Positions 41,773 to 58,042 are shown, counted from the stretch's first letter. The stretch is 64,000 bases of DNA from Pisaster brevispinus (GCA_023634235.1 JAMKCF010000189.1:1-64000); one strand, 5' to 3'. The notes: generated by a model not told the origin, from the letters alone. Numbers and translations are program-made.

Positions 41773-41788
41773 GGCTCTGAAAAGAGCC
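41773..41788 (-). terminator. H4 3' stem-loop (unit 7)
   Basis: Canonical 16-nt form. Confidence 0.95.
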
Positions 41789-41825
41789 GTTGTTTTCAAT
41801 GTGGGATTCTTAGCAGGGTTACTGC

Positions 41826-42227
<402 letters not shown>

Positions 42228-42367
42228 TTAGGCAAGCGTTGCGGACGTGGGCGTCGAATCCATCCATGATTTGTTGACAAACAAAACAAACTCAAGACAA
42301 TCTCAGCAAAACAAAAGTTGAAAATCAAACCTGACTTTTTTTTTATTGATTTCCCCAAGAGGGGAGT

Positions 42368-42559
42368 GTGGGCCGATCCCGGCAGTAGTGCAAAACCGGG
42401 CCAACCCGTGGCCAGGACGGGGCAAGCCCCTCTTCCATGGCCGATCATCCAAAAATCAGATTAATATACTTGCTGCTCGATGAGCAGCATTTCAGATATT
42501 ATTCTGAAAAGAACAGATTTCTTAGAAATAACTTCCCAGCCAAAAGGCCGAGAAGCGAT
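42368..42559 (-). pseudogene. U2: U2 snRNA with branch-point region replaced (scar, unit 7)
   Basis: The same 20-nt replacement (42518-42537) as in unit 3. Confidence 0.92.
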
Positions 42560-43451
42560 ACTCACAAAGTTTTCCCAAGAATAATGCAGCCTCCGCAATG
42601 ACACGAGTCACACGAGATGCCATGGTGCCACAAGAGGGCGCTGTTACTTTTTGCCAACTCGCCACACACGGGAAACATTGGGGGTGCAAAATATACCGCA
42701 ACTCTGATTGTACACAAAGCAAGCGCTTGCACGAAAACTGCAATACAACCAAGTGTTAACGCATGCTATACGCAAGTACATGTGAATTCTGAGTTTATGT
42801 TGACGTTGTACAGTGTTGCCTGGGTGGGAAGTGTTTGTCGCGCGTGTCTATTTTTGTTTTCGCGCGCGTTAAGACAATGGACATTGCAAACGCGCAAAAC
42901 ACAACACAGTACTCGCTGTGGGATGCTCATTACGCATAAAAATTGTACATAGAAACAACATGTGTGTGATGTACTGTGTGTACACACACACACGCTACGG
43001 GCGGTTTGCGGAATTAGAGAAGGGGGAAAATACTGAATAAAACAAAACAGCGGGGTTTAGGAAAGAAAGGCGGAAATACAAAGATTAATGGATCGAGACA
43101 TAAAAAGAGGATAGAGCCTCTCTCCAGATTATATTTTTCACCTTGTTGTTGCATGGGGTTGGGTGTGCTAAGCAATTTCGTTCGTTAATATTTCGCAGAC
43201 GTTGTTTTCACCTTGGTTTTTTGGTGTTTTTTAACGAGTAGCAACAAAATTTAATGTTTTTCTGTTCTCTGTAGGACTTTTTTTAATGAAGTGATAAACC
43301 CGCTTGTTTATGTTTTAAAAAGAAAAGCTGGATGGAAAAGAAAGTCATGTGAAGAAACCAAAGAAAGGAATCATAAGGAATAATTTCTAATTTAACTTCG
43401 GGGCCTTACAAATGCAATCAAGTTTAGAATCTCTCTTTGGATTAATGTGGT

Positions 43452-43466
43452 GGCTCCGTAAGAGCC
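43452..43466 (-). terminator. Non-canonical H2A 3' stem-loop (unit 8)
   Basis: Same 15-nt variant as in unit 2. Confidence 0.85.
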
Positions 43467-43497
43467 GTTTGGTTTAGTAGTCTAGCAAGATATGAAT

Positions 43498-43881
<384 letters not shown>

Positions 43882-44137
43882 TTATTACTTACTTAGCAAG
43901 AAACTGAAAGACACGCTTAGCGTTGTAGTTCTTGGGAATGACACCGTGGACTGTCAGGAGGGTACTTATGGCGTTCTGGGGGATCCTGAATGCACCAATC
44001 AGGTTTCTCCTCGCATGGACGCGCCCGGGGGTCCGGGGTCAGCGGAGCATTCTCCTCGGCGGGGCCGACCAGCGGCAGCACGCTGGTGGATTGAGGGATA
44101 ATTACTGTGGTTCCCACCCACGGAAAAGAAGGAGAAG

Positions 44138-44173
<36 letters not shown>

Positions 44174-44194
44174 AACAACAACAACAACAACAAC
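44138..44194. repeat. (GAC)n(AAC)n microsatellite, unit 8
   Basis: Same length as in unit 1. Confidence 0.93.
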
Positions 44195-44899
44195 AGCAAA
44201 AACATCAAAAACATCAATGACCCAAAGTGACAAACAAACGTCATGTTGTTGTTTTTTTTGGTGTGTGTTTGTTTGTGTATATATTTAGATTAAATTTGTT
44301 TCTCTTTGTTTAAATTGTGTAAATTAATGTTGTCGTGATGTTGAAGTAGAGTATGGCATCAAGACAACCAGCGGCCCCCCCCCCCCAAAAAAAAAGGAAA
44401 GGTAAAGTGCAACCTACCCAAAATGTATGTACGCCTTCAAGTTGGATGTGTTGACCCTCACTTAACTCGATGTCACAGTTGCATCCAGAAACTTATGAAA
44501 GCCGAGCGTGGCCTTTGAACTGCCTATAATCAGAGAAGGAAATACCAAAAAAGAACAGAAGTTTAAAATGAGCAATGCATGTGCCTATAAACGCCAAAAA
44601 ATGATAAACTAGCTTATTAAAACATTGTTCAAGATGATTTGGACTCGAATAATTAACTTCTTCTTTATATGAAATTATAAACTTTAAAAGCGGAAAGAAA
44701 CGGCAGGAAGGACCTACTCATCATAAATTAAGGTTATATCTTAATAAATTAAGGTTCTTGTAACACCATGAAATAATGTTCTTGTAATAAAATCATGTTA
44801 TGTTATTTTATGTGATAAAAACTGTGGAGGGATGGTGGGGGGATGGCGGAGGAAGTCAATACGACACGCATGTTTAAATCTCTCTTTGGGAAATGTGTT

Positions 44900-44915
44900 G
44901 GCTCTGAAAAGAGCC
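44900..44915 (-). terminator. H2B 3' stem-loop (unit 8)
   Basis: Canonical 16-nt form. Confidence 0.95.
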
Positions 44916-44944
44916 GTTTGGATTATGCATGACCTCGGGCCAGC

Positions 44945-45313
44945 TTATTTTGAAGTTGTGTACTTGGTGACCGCCTTGGTGCCCTCACTGACAGCGTGCT
45001 TGGCCAGCTCACCGGGGAGAAGGAGTCGAACTGCAGTCTGGACCTCTCGGCTGGTGATGGTTGATTTCTTGTTGTAGTGTGCCAATCGAGAAGACTCGGC
45101 GGCAATGCGCTCGAAGATATCGTTTACGAAGCTGTTCATGATGGACATCGCCTTGCTCGAAATTCCCGTGTCGGGATGGACCTGCTTCATGACCTTGTAG
45201 ATGTAAATTCCGTAGCTCTCCTTGCGGCGACGTCGCCTCTTCTTGTCTGTCCGGAGTGGACCCTTGGTGTTACCGGCTTTCTTCTGTCCCTTTCCACTTG
45301 CTTTAGGAGGCAT
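44945..45313 (-). CDS. H2B: Histone H2B (unit 8)
   Basis: Protein identical to unit 1. Confidence 0.98.
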   Translation of the reverse strand: MPPKASGKGQKKAGNTKGPLRTDKKRRRRRKESYGIYIYKVMKQVHPDTGISSKAMSIMNSFVNDIFERIAAESSRLAHYNKKSTITSREVQTAVRLLLPGELAKHAVSEGTKAVTKYTTSK

Positions 45314-46117
45314 GGTGACTAGAGTGTTTATTTGAAGCGTACTGAATTGATAGACAAAATCAGACTGATGGCCCGTACAACGGAGAACGTTTAGCTTTAT
45401 ACTGCGCCTGGAGGATCCGGTGTCCAGTGGCCATTGTTACAATTCGCGCCTCACCCTGTGGGCAGTGAAGCGGTCTGGTGATTTTCTAATATTGTACAAC
45501 CAGTAGGGGGGGGGGGTCCAAAACTTCCCCTTCCCGAAATGGGTGTTTGAATTGGGCAGGCAACCATTGAAAACAAACAGTTACTATTATTTTTAATATA
45601 AACGAAATAGAACCTCACTTTGGTCCAGTTCAAACCAACCAAATTACATTCATACTAATTTTAGTGTACCGATTATTTCCCAAGAAGAAGAAATATGCAC
45701 AAAAACATAGAGCGCCAATCCCAAAGAAATGGGTGGATACAGAAATGTATTAATTTTTAACAGACAATGAATGGAAGTGAATAAAATAATGGACGAGCGG
45801 GCGAGCTAGTGAGTGCGTGGGGTGATAGTCACCCACTGAAAAGAAAAGAAGAGAAGAAAAAAAAAGAGAAAAAAACGATGTAATGTAACAGTTTACAGTT
45901 ATAATCTGTGAATCTGCAATTATAGAGCAGGCTATTGAAGTCATGCCAGAAAGGGGCCACATTCAACATTGGAAACATGTTTTCTGTTATACTTGTTGAG
46001 GAAGCTAACTTATGTAATAAGGGGATCTAGTTAAAATCAATTTTTGTAAGTTTGAAGGAAATAAAACGGAGAACGATAACACAGGGCATGATTACAAAAT
46101 CTCTTTAAAGAAGTGGT

Positions 46118-46133
46118 GGCTCTGAAAAGAGCC
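46118..46133 (-). terminator. H3 3' stem-loop (unit 8)
   Basis: Canonical 16-nt form. Confidence 0.95.
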
Positions 46134-46158
46134 GTTTTGTTTAGTAGAAACGAGTTTC

Positions 46159-46578
<420 letters not shown>

Positions 46579-47351
46579 TTACTGTTTTCAAAGTTGTGGT
46601 CCAAGTCGCCAGCATAGCAGCTCCTCTTAAAGGATTGGGATGCCCGTTGAAGGATCGCCCCTGACAAAGGCGGGGACGCAATTGGATTTGCTCATGGCCA
46701 TTCAGGGCAAATCCCGCCAGAACCGCTTGAGTGGTCATCATCGGGGCCAAAGCTGACACAATGGAGGTAGCTGCTTAAGCATAGGAAAAACTAAGTAATC
46801 GTAGAAAATAATTATGCTTAACGGAATACGGTTGGCAGCTCATTATTGTCTGAGAAGTAATTTGTTGAAGACGAAAAGAAAAGAGGGGAGGAAAAATACA
46901 ACAAAAACAAAACAAAACAAACACAAATTAAAAGCGCAAGAAAGGACTTGTAAACAGATTTCAACCCTCAACAAACAACTTCATTGAATAATACCCCAAA
47001 CATTACGTGGGGGACCAACAAACAACTTATAAAAACAGTATCAATAGAATTCCACCTCCATTTTGGAAAAGGGAAAAGACTCCCCCACGGACGGTTGAGT
47101 TTCCTTTGCCATAACAAGAAACAGTTTCGGGAGTATCGCCATGACGTCTAACATTAAGAATGGTGGGTGTCGGTGGTTTTAATTTTGTTTAAACGATGTT
47201 ACTTATGGACAGTGAGTGCCCCAATAGTGTTTTAGACTTTATGTACTTTGTATTTAAACGTAATTTAAACAGAAATATAGGACAACAAAAGGAAGATAGG
47301 AGTGTAGGAAACGAATAGACAAGTTGTTTATCTCTTTTTTGAACTTGTGGT

Positions 47352-47367
47352 GGCTCTGAAAAGAGCC
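47352..47367 (-). terminator. H4 3' stem-loop (unit 8)
   Basis: Canonical 16-nt form. Confidence 0.95.
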
Positions 47368-47404
47368 GTTGTTTTCAATGTGGGATTCTTAGCAGGGTTA
47401 CTGC

Positions 47405-47806
<402 letters not shown>

Positions 47807-47946
47807 TTAGGCAAGCGTTGCGGACGTGGGCGTCGAATCCATCCATGATTTGTTGACAAACAAAACAAACTCAAGACAATCTCAGCAAAACAAAAGTTGA
47901 AAATCAAACCTGACTTTTTTTTTATTGATTTCCCCAAGAGGGGAGT

Positions 47947-48138
47947 GTGGGCCGATCCCGGCAGTAGTGCAAAACCGGGCCAACCCGTGGCCAGGACGGG
48001 GCAAGCCCCTCTTCCATGGCCGATCATCCAAAAATCAGATTAATATACTTGCTGCTCGATGAGCAGCATTTCAGATATTATTCTGAAAAGAACAGATTTC
48101 TTAGAAATAACTTCCCAGCCAAAAGGCCGAGAAGCGAT
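47947..48138 (-). pseudogene. U2: U2 snRNA with branch-point region replaced (scar, unit 8)
   Basis: The same 20-nt replacement (48097-48116); units 7 and 8 are adjacent scarred copies. Confidence 0.92.
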
Positions 48139-49030
48139 ACTCACAAAGTTTTCCCAAGAATAATGCAGCCTCCGCAATGACACGAGTCACACGAGATGCC
48201 ATGGTGCCACAAGAGGGCGCTGTTACTTTTTGCCAACTCGCCACACACGGGAAACATTGGGGGTGCAAAATATACCGCAACTCTGATTGTACACAAAGCA
48301 AGCGCTTGCACGAAAACTGCAATACAACCAAGTGTTAACGCATGCTATACGCAAGTACATGTGAATTCTGAGTTTATGTTGACGTTGTACAGTGTTGCCT
48401 GGGTGGGAAGTGTTTGTCGCGCGTGTCTATTTTTGTTTTCGCGCGCGTTAAGACAATGGACATTGCAAACGCGCAAAACACAACACAGTACTCGCTGTGG
48501 GATGCTCATTACGCATAAAAATTGTACATAGAAACAACATGTGTGTGATGTACTGTGTGTACACACACACACGCTACGGGCGGTTTGCGGAATTAGAGAA
48601 GGGGGAAAATACTGAATAAAACAAAACAGCGGGGTTTAGGAAAGAAAGGCGGAAATACAAAGATTAATGGATCGAGACATAAAAAGAGGATAGAGCCTCT
48701 CTCCAGATTATATTTTTCACCTTGTTGTTGCATGGGGTTGGGTGTGCTAAGCAATTTCGTTCGTTAATATTTCGCAGACGTTGTTTTCACCTTGGTTTTT
48801 TGGTGTTTTTTAACGAGTAGCAACAAAATTTAATGTTTTTCTGTTCTCTGTAGGACTTTTTTTAATGAAGTGATAAACCCGCTTGTTTATGTTTTAAAAA
48901 GAAAAGCTGGATGGAAAAGAAAGTCATGTGAAGAAACCAAAGAAAGGAATCATAAGGAATAATTTCTAATTTAACTTCGGGGCCTTACAAATGCAATCAA
49001 GTTTAGAATCTCTCTTTGGATTAATGTGGT

Positions 49031-49045
49031 GGCTCCGTAAGAGCC
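49031..49045 (-). terminator. H2A-type 3' stem-loop behind the H2B/H2A chimera (unit 9)
   Basis: The 15-nt H2A variant is retained, so the chimeric gene has an H2B promoter and an H2A 3' end. Confidence 0.85.
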
Positions 49046-49076
49046 GTTTGGTTTAGTAGTCTAGCAAGATATGAAT

Positions 49077-49262
49077 CTAAGAGCTGGACTTGGACATCGC
49101 CTTGCTCGAAATTCCCGTGTCGGGATGGACCTGCTTCATGACCTTGTAGATGTAAATTCCGTAGCTCTCCTTGCGGCGACGTCGCCTCTTCTTGTCTGTC
49201 CGGAGTGGACCCTTGGTGTTACCGGCTTTCTTCTGTCCCTTTCCACTTGCTTTAGGAGGCAT
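49077..49262 (-). pseudogene. H2B/H2A chimeric reading frame from a ~1.63 kb deletion (unit 9)
   Basis: 61 codons: H2B residues 1-57 (through ISSKAMS) fused in frame to the last four H2A residues KSSS and the H2A stop. The breakpoint (about 49091-49093) has a 3-bp TGG microhomology. About 1.63 kb is missing: most of H2A, the H2A promoter, the microsatellite, the spacer, the H2B stem-loop and the second half of H2B. The product keeps the basic tail and the first helix of the fold but lacks the rest, so it should not form a nucleosome. H2B promoter and H2A stem-loop both remain, so it could be expressed. Confidence 0.93.
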
Positions 49263-50064
49263 GGTGACTAGAGTGTTTATTTGAAGCGTACTGAATTGAT
49301 AGACAAAATCAGACTGATGGCCCGTACAACGGAGAACGTTTAGCTTTATACTGCGCCTGGAGGATCCGGTGTCCAGTGGCCATTGTTACAATTCGCGCCT
49401 CACCCTGTGGGCAGTGAAGCGGTCTGGTGATTTTCTAATATTGTACAACCAGTAGGGGGGGGGTCCAAAACTTCCCCTTCCCGAAATGGGTGTTTGAATT
49501 GGGCAGGCAACCATTGAAAACAAACAGTTACTATTATTTTTAATATAAACGAAATAGAACCTCACTTTGGTCCAGTTCAAACCAACCAAATTACATTCAT
49601 ACTAATTTTAGTGTACCGATTATTTCCCAAGAAGAAGAAATATGCACAAAAACATAGAGCGCCAATCCCAAAGAAATGGGTGGATACAGAAATGTATTAA
49701 TTTTTAACAGACAATGAATGGAAGTGAATAAAATAATGGACGAGCGGGCGAGCTAGTGAGTGCGTGGGGTGATAGTCACCCACTGAAAAGAAAAGAAGAG
49801 AAGAAAAAAAAAGAGAAAAAAACGATGTAATGTAACAGTTTACAGTTATAATCTGTGAATCTGCAATTATAGAGCAGGCTATTGAAGTCATGCCAGAAAG
49901 GGGCCACATTCAACATTGGAAACATGTTTTCTGTTATACTTGTTGAGGAAGCTAACTTATGTAATAAGGGGATCTAGTTAAAATCAATTTTTGTAAGTTT
50001 GAAGGAAATAAAACGGAGAACGATAACACAGGGCATGATTACAAAATCTCTTTAAAGAAGTGGT

Positions 50065-50080
50065 GGCTCTGAAAAGAGCC
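50065..50080 (-). terminator. H3 3' stem-loop (unit 9)
   Basis: Canonical 16-nt form. Confidence 0.95.
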
Positions 50081-50105
50081 GTTTTGTTTAGTAGAAACGA
50101 GTTTC

Positions 50106-50525
<420 letters not shown>

Positions 50526-51298
50526 TTACTGTTTTCAAAGTTGTGGTCCAAGTCGCCAGCATAGCAGCTCCTCTTAAAGGATTGGGATGCCCGTTGAAGG
50601 ATCGCCCCTGACAAAGGCGGGGACGCAATTGGATTTGCTCATGGCCATTCAGGGCAAATCCCGCCAGAACCGCTTGAGTGGTCATCATCGGGGCCAAAGC
50701 TGACACAATGGAGGTAGCTGCTTAAGCATAGGAAAAACTAAGTAATCGTAGAAAATAATTATGCTTAACGGAATACGGTTGGCAGCTCATTATTGTCTGA
50801 GAAGTAATTTGTTGAAGACGAAAAGAAAAGAGGGGAGGAAAAATACAACAAAAACAAAACAAAACAAACACAAATTAAAAGCGCAAGAAAGGACTTGTAA
50901 ACAGATTTCAACCCTCAACAAACAACTTCATTGAATAATACCCCAAACATTACGTGGGGGACCAACAAACAACTTATAAAAACAGTATCAATAGAATTCC
51001 ACCTCCATTTTGGAAAAGGGAAAAGACTCCCCCACGGACGGTTGAGTTTCCTTTGCCATAACAAGAAACAGTTTCGGGAGTATCGCCATGACGTCTAACA
51101 TTAAGAATGGTGGGTGTCGGTGGTTTTAATTTTGTTTAAACGATGTTACTTATGGACAGTGAGTGCCCCAATAGTGTTTTAGACTTTATGTACTTTGTAT
51201 TTAAACGTAATTTAAACAGAAATATAGGACAACAAAAGGAAGATAGGAGTGTAGGAAACGAATAGACAAGTTGTTTATCTCTTTTTTGAACTTGTGGT

Positions 51299-51314
51299 GG
51301 CTCTGAAAAGAGCC
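51299..51314 (-). terminator. H4 3' stem-loop (unit 9)
   Basis: Canonical 16-nt form. Confidence 0.95.
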
Positions 51315-51351
51315 GTTGTTTTCAATGTGGGATTCTTAGCAGGGTTACTGC

Positions 51352-51753
<402 letters not shown>

Positions 51754-51893
51754 TTAGGCAAGCGTTGCGGACGTGGGCGTCGAATCCATCCATGATTTGT
51801 TGACAAACAAAACAAACTCAAGACAATCTCAGCAAAACAAAAGTTGAAAATCAAACCTGACTTTTTTTTTATTGATTTCCCCAAGAGGGGAGT

Positions 51894-52046
51894 GTGGGCC
51901 GATCCCGGCAGTAGTGCAAAACCGGGCCAACCCGTGGCCAGGACGGGGCAAGCCCCTCTTCCATGGCCGATCATCCAAAAATCAGATTAATATACTTGCT
52001 GCTCGATGAGCAGCATTTCAGATATTATTCTGAAAAGAACAGATAC
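51894..52046 (-). pseudogene. U2: U2 snRNA 3' part, split by truncated Keno-like element (unit 9)
   Basis: U2 from G36 to the 3' end. The other end of the gene lies at 52474-52502. Confidence 0.92.
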
Positions 52047-52473
52047 GGTTTATAAAATGGTTTATTATTCCAAATAAGCCATTCGGGCTTTCTCATACAG
52101 TTAATGCACAGACCATGAAAGCTCATGGTTATTTACAAAAAATACAGTAGTTTTTCAATTAATCTTTTACATGCGCCTTCTGTAGTGACGACGTCACTCA
52201 ACCTCTTTCAGGAAAAATAAGGATATAATCGACTCTTATGTGGGATATGCCTAACTTGGAACAAGATGAAACTAATCGAATACTGCCACCCTTGTTGCGG
52301 TTTAAAGGATCAGGTCCCATCCCCGACACGGACACCGAGTAATGCCTCGAGCCTGGACAGGATGGCTGTAGCTGTGGTGGGTTTGGCATCGAATTTTGCC
52401 TCGTTGCGAGCCAGCCACACGACCATCCTGAACAAACTCAAGGCTTTCACCATCTCCATTTCCTGTTGTTTTG
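52047..52473 (-). mobile_element. 5'-truncated Keno-like (Tx1-type) retrotransposon in U2
   Basis: A 427-bp insertion joined to U2 G36 at its 3' end, exactly as in the full-length element at 58043. It holds a 3' UTR (52047-52309) and the last 53 codons of ORF2. U2 resumes at nt 29, so about six target nt (nt 30-35) are missing rather than duplicated. The 3' end (minus strand TAAACC) resembles but does not match the full-length element, so it is a different subfamily. Confidence 0.88.
52310..52473 (-). pseudogene. ORF2 C-terminal fragment of the truncated Keno-like element
   Basis: Translates to a C-terminal tail containing FRMVVWLARN and ending LGVRVGDGT; the full-length element has FRMVVWLARN and ends LGVQVGDPT. 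My hand alignment gives about 33 identities in 53 residues. The frame is open, consistent with recent 5' truncation during insertion rather than decay. Confidence 0.88.
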
Positions 52474-52502
52474 TGATCTTAGCCAAAAGGCCGAGAAGCG
52501 AT
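52474..52502 (-). pseudogene. U2: U2 snRNA 5' part (unit 9)
   Basis: U2 nt 1-29 only, right of the truncated insertion. Confidence 0.92.
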
Positions 52503-53394
52503 ACTCACAAAGTTTTCCCAAGAATAATGCAGCCTCCGCAATGACACGAGTCACACGAGATGCCATGGTGCCACAAGAGGGCGCTGTTACTTTTTGCCAA
52601 CTCGCCACACACGGGAAACATTGGGGGTGCAAAATATACCGCAACTCTGATTGTACACAAAGCAAGCGCTTGCACGAAAACTGCAATACAACCAAGTGTT
52701 AACGCATGCTATACGCAAGTACATGTGAATTCTGAGTTTATGTTGACGTTGTACAGTGTTGCCTGGGTGGGAAGTGTTTGTCGCGCGTGTCTATTTTTGT
52801 TTTCGCGCGCGTTAAGACAATGGACATTGCAAACGCGCAAAACACAACACAGTACTCGCTGTGGGATGCTCATTACGCATAAAAATTGTACATAGAAACA
52901 ACATGTGTGTGATGTACTGTGTGTACACACACACACGCTACGGGCGGTTTGCGGAATTAGAGAAGGGGGAAAATACTGAATAAAACAAAACAGCGGGGTT
53001 TAGGAAAGAAAGGCGGAAATACAAAGATTAATGGATCGAGACATAAAAAGAGGATAGAGCCTCTCTCCAGATTATATTTTTCACCTTGTTGTTGCATGGG
53101 GTTGGGTGTGCTAAGCAATTTCGTTCGTTAATATTTCGCAGACGTTGTTTTCACCTTGGTTTTTTGGTGTTTTTTAACGAGTAGCAACAAAATTTAATGT
53201 TTTTCTGTTCTCTGTAGGACTTTTTTTAATGAAGTGATAAACCCGCTTGTTTATGTTTTAAAAAGAAAAGCTGGATGGAAAAGAAAGTCATGTGAAGAAA
53301 CCAAAGAAAGGAATCATAAGGAATAATTTCTAATTTAACTTCGGGGCCTTACAAATGCAATCAAGTTTAGAATCTCTCTTTGGATTAATGTGGT

Positions 53395-53409
53395 GGCTCC
53401 GTAAGAGCC
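53395..53409 (-). terminator. Non-canonical H2A 3' stem-loop (unit 10)
   Basis: Same 15-nt variant as in unit 2. Confidence 0.85.
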
Positions 53410-53440
53410 GTTTGGTTTAGTAGTCTAGCAAGATATGAAT

Positions 53441-53824
<384 letters not shown>

Positions 53825-54080
53825 TTATTACTTACTTAGCAAGAAACTGAAAGACACGCTTAGCGTTGTAGTTCTTGGGAATGACACCGTGGACTGTCAG
53901 GAGGGTACTTATGGCGTTCTGGGGGATCCTGAATGCACCAATCAGGTTTCTCCTCGCATGGACGCGCCCGGGGGTCCGGGGTCAGCGGAGCATTCTCCTC
54001 GGCGGGGCCGACCAGCGGCAGCACGCTGGTGGATTGAGGGATAATTACTGTGGTTCCCACCCACGGAAAAGAAGGAGAAG

Positions 54081-54116
<36 letters not shown>

Positions 54117-54137
54117 AACAACAACAACAACAACAAC
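54081..54137. repeat. (GAC)n(AAC)n microsatellite, unit 10
   Basis: Same length as in unit 1. Confidence 0.93.
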
Positions 54138-54841
54138 AGCAAAAACATCAAAAACATCAATGACCCAAAGTGACAAACAAACGTCATGTTGTTGTTTTTT
54201 TTGGTGTGTGTTTGTTTGTGTATATATTTAGATTAAATTTGTTTCTCTTTGTTTAAATTGTGTAAATTAATGTTGTCGTGATGTTGAAGTAGAGTATGGC
54301 ATCAAGACAACCAGCGGCCCCCCCCCCCCAAAAAAAAGGAAAGGTAAAGTGCAACCTACCCAAAATGTATGTACGCCTTCAAGTTGGATGTGTTGACCCT
54401 CACTTAACTCGATGTCACAGTTGCATCCAGAAACTTATGAAAGCCGAGCGTGGCCTTTGAACTGCCTATAATCAGAGAAGGAAATACCAAAAAAGAACAG
54501 AAGTTTAAAATGAGCAATGCATGTGCCTATAAACGCCAAAAAATGATAAACTAGCTTATTAAAACATTGTTCAAGATGATTTGGACTCGAATAATTAACT
54601 TCTTCTTTATATGAAATTATAAACTTTAAAAGCGGAAAGAAACGGCAGGAAGGACCTACTCATCATAAATTAAGGTTATATCTTAATAAATTAAGGTTCT
54701 TGTAACACCATGAAATAATGTTCTTGTAATAAAATCATGTTATGTTATTTTATGTGATAAAAACTGTGGAGGGATGGTGGGGGGATGGCGGAGGAAGTCA
54801 ATACGACACGCATGTTTAAATCTCTCTTTGGGAAATGTGTT

Positions 54842-54857
54842 GGCTCTGAAAAGAGCC
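54842..54857 (-). terminator. H2B 3' stem-loop (unit 10)
   Basis: Canonical 16-nt form. Confidence 0.95.
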
Positions 54858-54886
54858 GTTTGGATTATGCATGACCTCGGGCCAGC

Positions 54887-55255
54887 TTATTTTGAAGTTG
54901 TGTACTTGGTGACCGCCTTGGTGCCCTCACTGACAGCGTGCTTGGCCAGCTCACCGGGGAGAAGGAGTCGAACTGCAGTCTGGACCTCTCGGCTGGTGAT
55001 GGTTGATTTCTTGTTGTAGTGTGCCAATCGAGAAGACTCGGCGGCAATGCGCTCGAAGATATCGTTTACGAAGCTGTTCATGATGGACATCGCCTTGCTC
55101 GAAATTCCCGTGTCGGGATGGACCTGCTTCATGACCTTGTAGATGTAAATTCCGTAGCTCTCCTTGCGGCGACGTCGCCTCTTCTTGTCTGTCCGGAGTG
55201 GACCCTTGGTGTTACCGGCTTTCTTCTGTCCCTTTCCACTTGCTTTAGGAGGCAT
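54887..55255 (-). CDS. H2B: Histone H2B (unit 10)
   Basis: Protein identical to unit 1. Confidence 0.98.
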   Translation of the reverse strand: MPPKASGKGQKKAGNTKGPLRTDKKRRRRRKESYGIYIYKVMKQVHPDTGISSKAMSIMNSFVNDIFERIAAESSRLAHYNKKSTITSREVQTAVRLLLPGELAKHAVSEGTKAVTKYTTSK

Positions 55256-56060
55256 GGTGACTAGAGTGTTTATTTGAAGCGTACTGAATTGATAGACAAA
55301 ATCAGACTGATGGCCCGTACAACGGAGAACGTTTAGCTTTATACTGCGCCTGGAGGATCCGGTGTCCAGTGGCCATTGTTACAATTCGCGCCTCACCCTG
55401 TGGGCAGTGAAGCGGTCTGGTGATTTTCTAATATTGTACAACCAGTAGGGGGGGGGGGGTCCAAAACTTCCCCTTCCCGAAATGGGTGTTTGAATTGGGC
55501 AGGCAACCATTGAAAACAAACAGTTACTATTATTTTTAATATAAACGAAATAGAACCTCACTTTGGTCCAGTTCAAACCAACCAAATTACATTCATACTA
55601 ATTTTAGTGTACCGATTATTTCCCAAGAAGAAGAAATATGCACAAAAACATAGAGCGCCAATCCCAAAGAAATGGGTGGATACAGAAATGTATTAATTTT
55701 TAACAGACAATGAATGGAAGTGAATAAAATAATGGACGAGCGGGCGAGCTAGTGAGTGCGTGGGGTGATAGTCACCCACTGAAAAGAAAAGAAGAGAAGA
55801 AAAAAAAAGAGAAAAAAACGATGTAATGTAACAGTTTACAGTTATAATCTGTGAATCTGCAATTATAGAGCAGGCTATTGAAGTCATGCCAGAAAGGGGC
55901 CACATTCAACATTGGAAACATGTTTTCTGTTATACTTGTTGAGGAAGCTAACTTATGTAATAAGGGGATCTAGTTAAAATCAATTTTTGTAAGTTTGAAG
56001 GAAATAAAACGGAGAACGATAACACAGGGCATGATTACAAAATCTCTTTAAAGAAGTGGT

Positions 56061-56076
56061 GGCTCTGAAAAGAGCC
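56061..56076 (-). terminator. H3 3' stem-loop (unit 10)
   Basis: Canonical 16-nt form. Confidence 0.95.
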
Positions 56077-56101
56077 GTTTTGTTTAGTAGAAACGAGTTT
56101 C

Positions 56102-56521
<420 letters not shown>

Positions 56522-57294
56522 TTACTGTTTTCAAAGTTGTGGTCCAAGTCGCCAGCATAGCAGCTCCTCTTAAAGGATTGGGATGCCCGTTGAAGGATCG
56601 CCCCTGACAAAGGCGGGGACGCAATTGGATTTGCTCATGGCCATTCAGGGCAAATCCCGCCAGAACCGCTTGAGTGGTCATCATCGGGGCCAAAGCTGAC
56701 ACAATGGAGGTAGCTGCTTAAGCATAGGAAAAACTAAGTAATCGTAGAAAATAATTATGCTTAACGGAATACGGTTGGCAGCTCATTATTGTCTGAGAAG
56801 TAATTTGTTGAAGACGAAAAGAAAAGAGGGGAGGAAAAATACAACAAAAACAAAACAAAACAAACACAAATTAAAAGCGCAAGAAAGGACTTGTAAACAG
56901 ATTTCAACCCTCAACAAACAACTTCATTGAATAATACCCCAAACATTACGTGGGGGACCAACAAACAACTTATAAAAACAGTATCAATAGAATTCCACCT
57001 CCATTTTGGAAAAGGGAAAAGACTCCCCCACGGACGGTTGAGTTTCCTTTGCCATAACAAGAAACAGTTTCGGGAGTATCGCCATGACGTCTAACATTAA
57101 GAATGGTGGGTGTCGGTGGTTTTAATTTTGTTTAAACGATGTTACTTATGGACAGTGAGTGCCCCAATAGTGTTTTAGACTTTATGTACTTTGTATTTAA
57201 ACGTAATTTAAACAGAAATATAGGACAACAAAAGGAAGATAGGAGTGTAGGAAACGAATAGACAAGTTGTTTATCTCTTTTTTGAACTTGTGGT

Positions 57295-57310
57295 GGCTCT
57301 GAAAAGAGCC
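57295..57310 (-). terminator. H4 3' stem-loop (unit 10)
   Basis: Canonical 16-nt form. Confidence 0.95.
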
Positions 57311-57347
57311 GTTGTTTTCAATGTGGGATTCTTAGCAGGGTTACTGC

Positions 57348-57749
<402 letters not shown>

Positions 57750-57889
57750 TTAGGCAAGCGTTGCGGACGTGGGCGTCGAATCCATCCATGATTTGTTGAC
57801 AAACAAAACAAACTCAAGACAATCTCAGCAAAACAAAAGTTGAAAATCAAACCTGACTTTTTTTTTATTGATTTCCCCAAGAGGGGAGT

Positions 57890-58042
57890 GTGGGCCGATC
57901 CCGGCAGTAGTGCAAAACCGGGCCAACCCGTGGCCAGGACGGGGCAAGCCCCTCTTCCATGGCCGATCATCCAAAAATCAGATTAATATACTTGCTGCTC
58001 GATGAGCAGCATTTCAGATATTATTCTGAAAAGAACAGATAC
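57890..58042 (-). pseudogene. U2: U2 snRNA 3' part, split by full-length Keno-like element (unit 10)
   Basis: U2 from G36 to the 3' end, with Sm site; lacks the 5' third. Confidence 0.92.
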
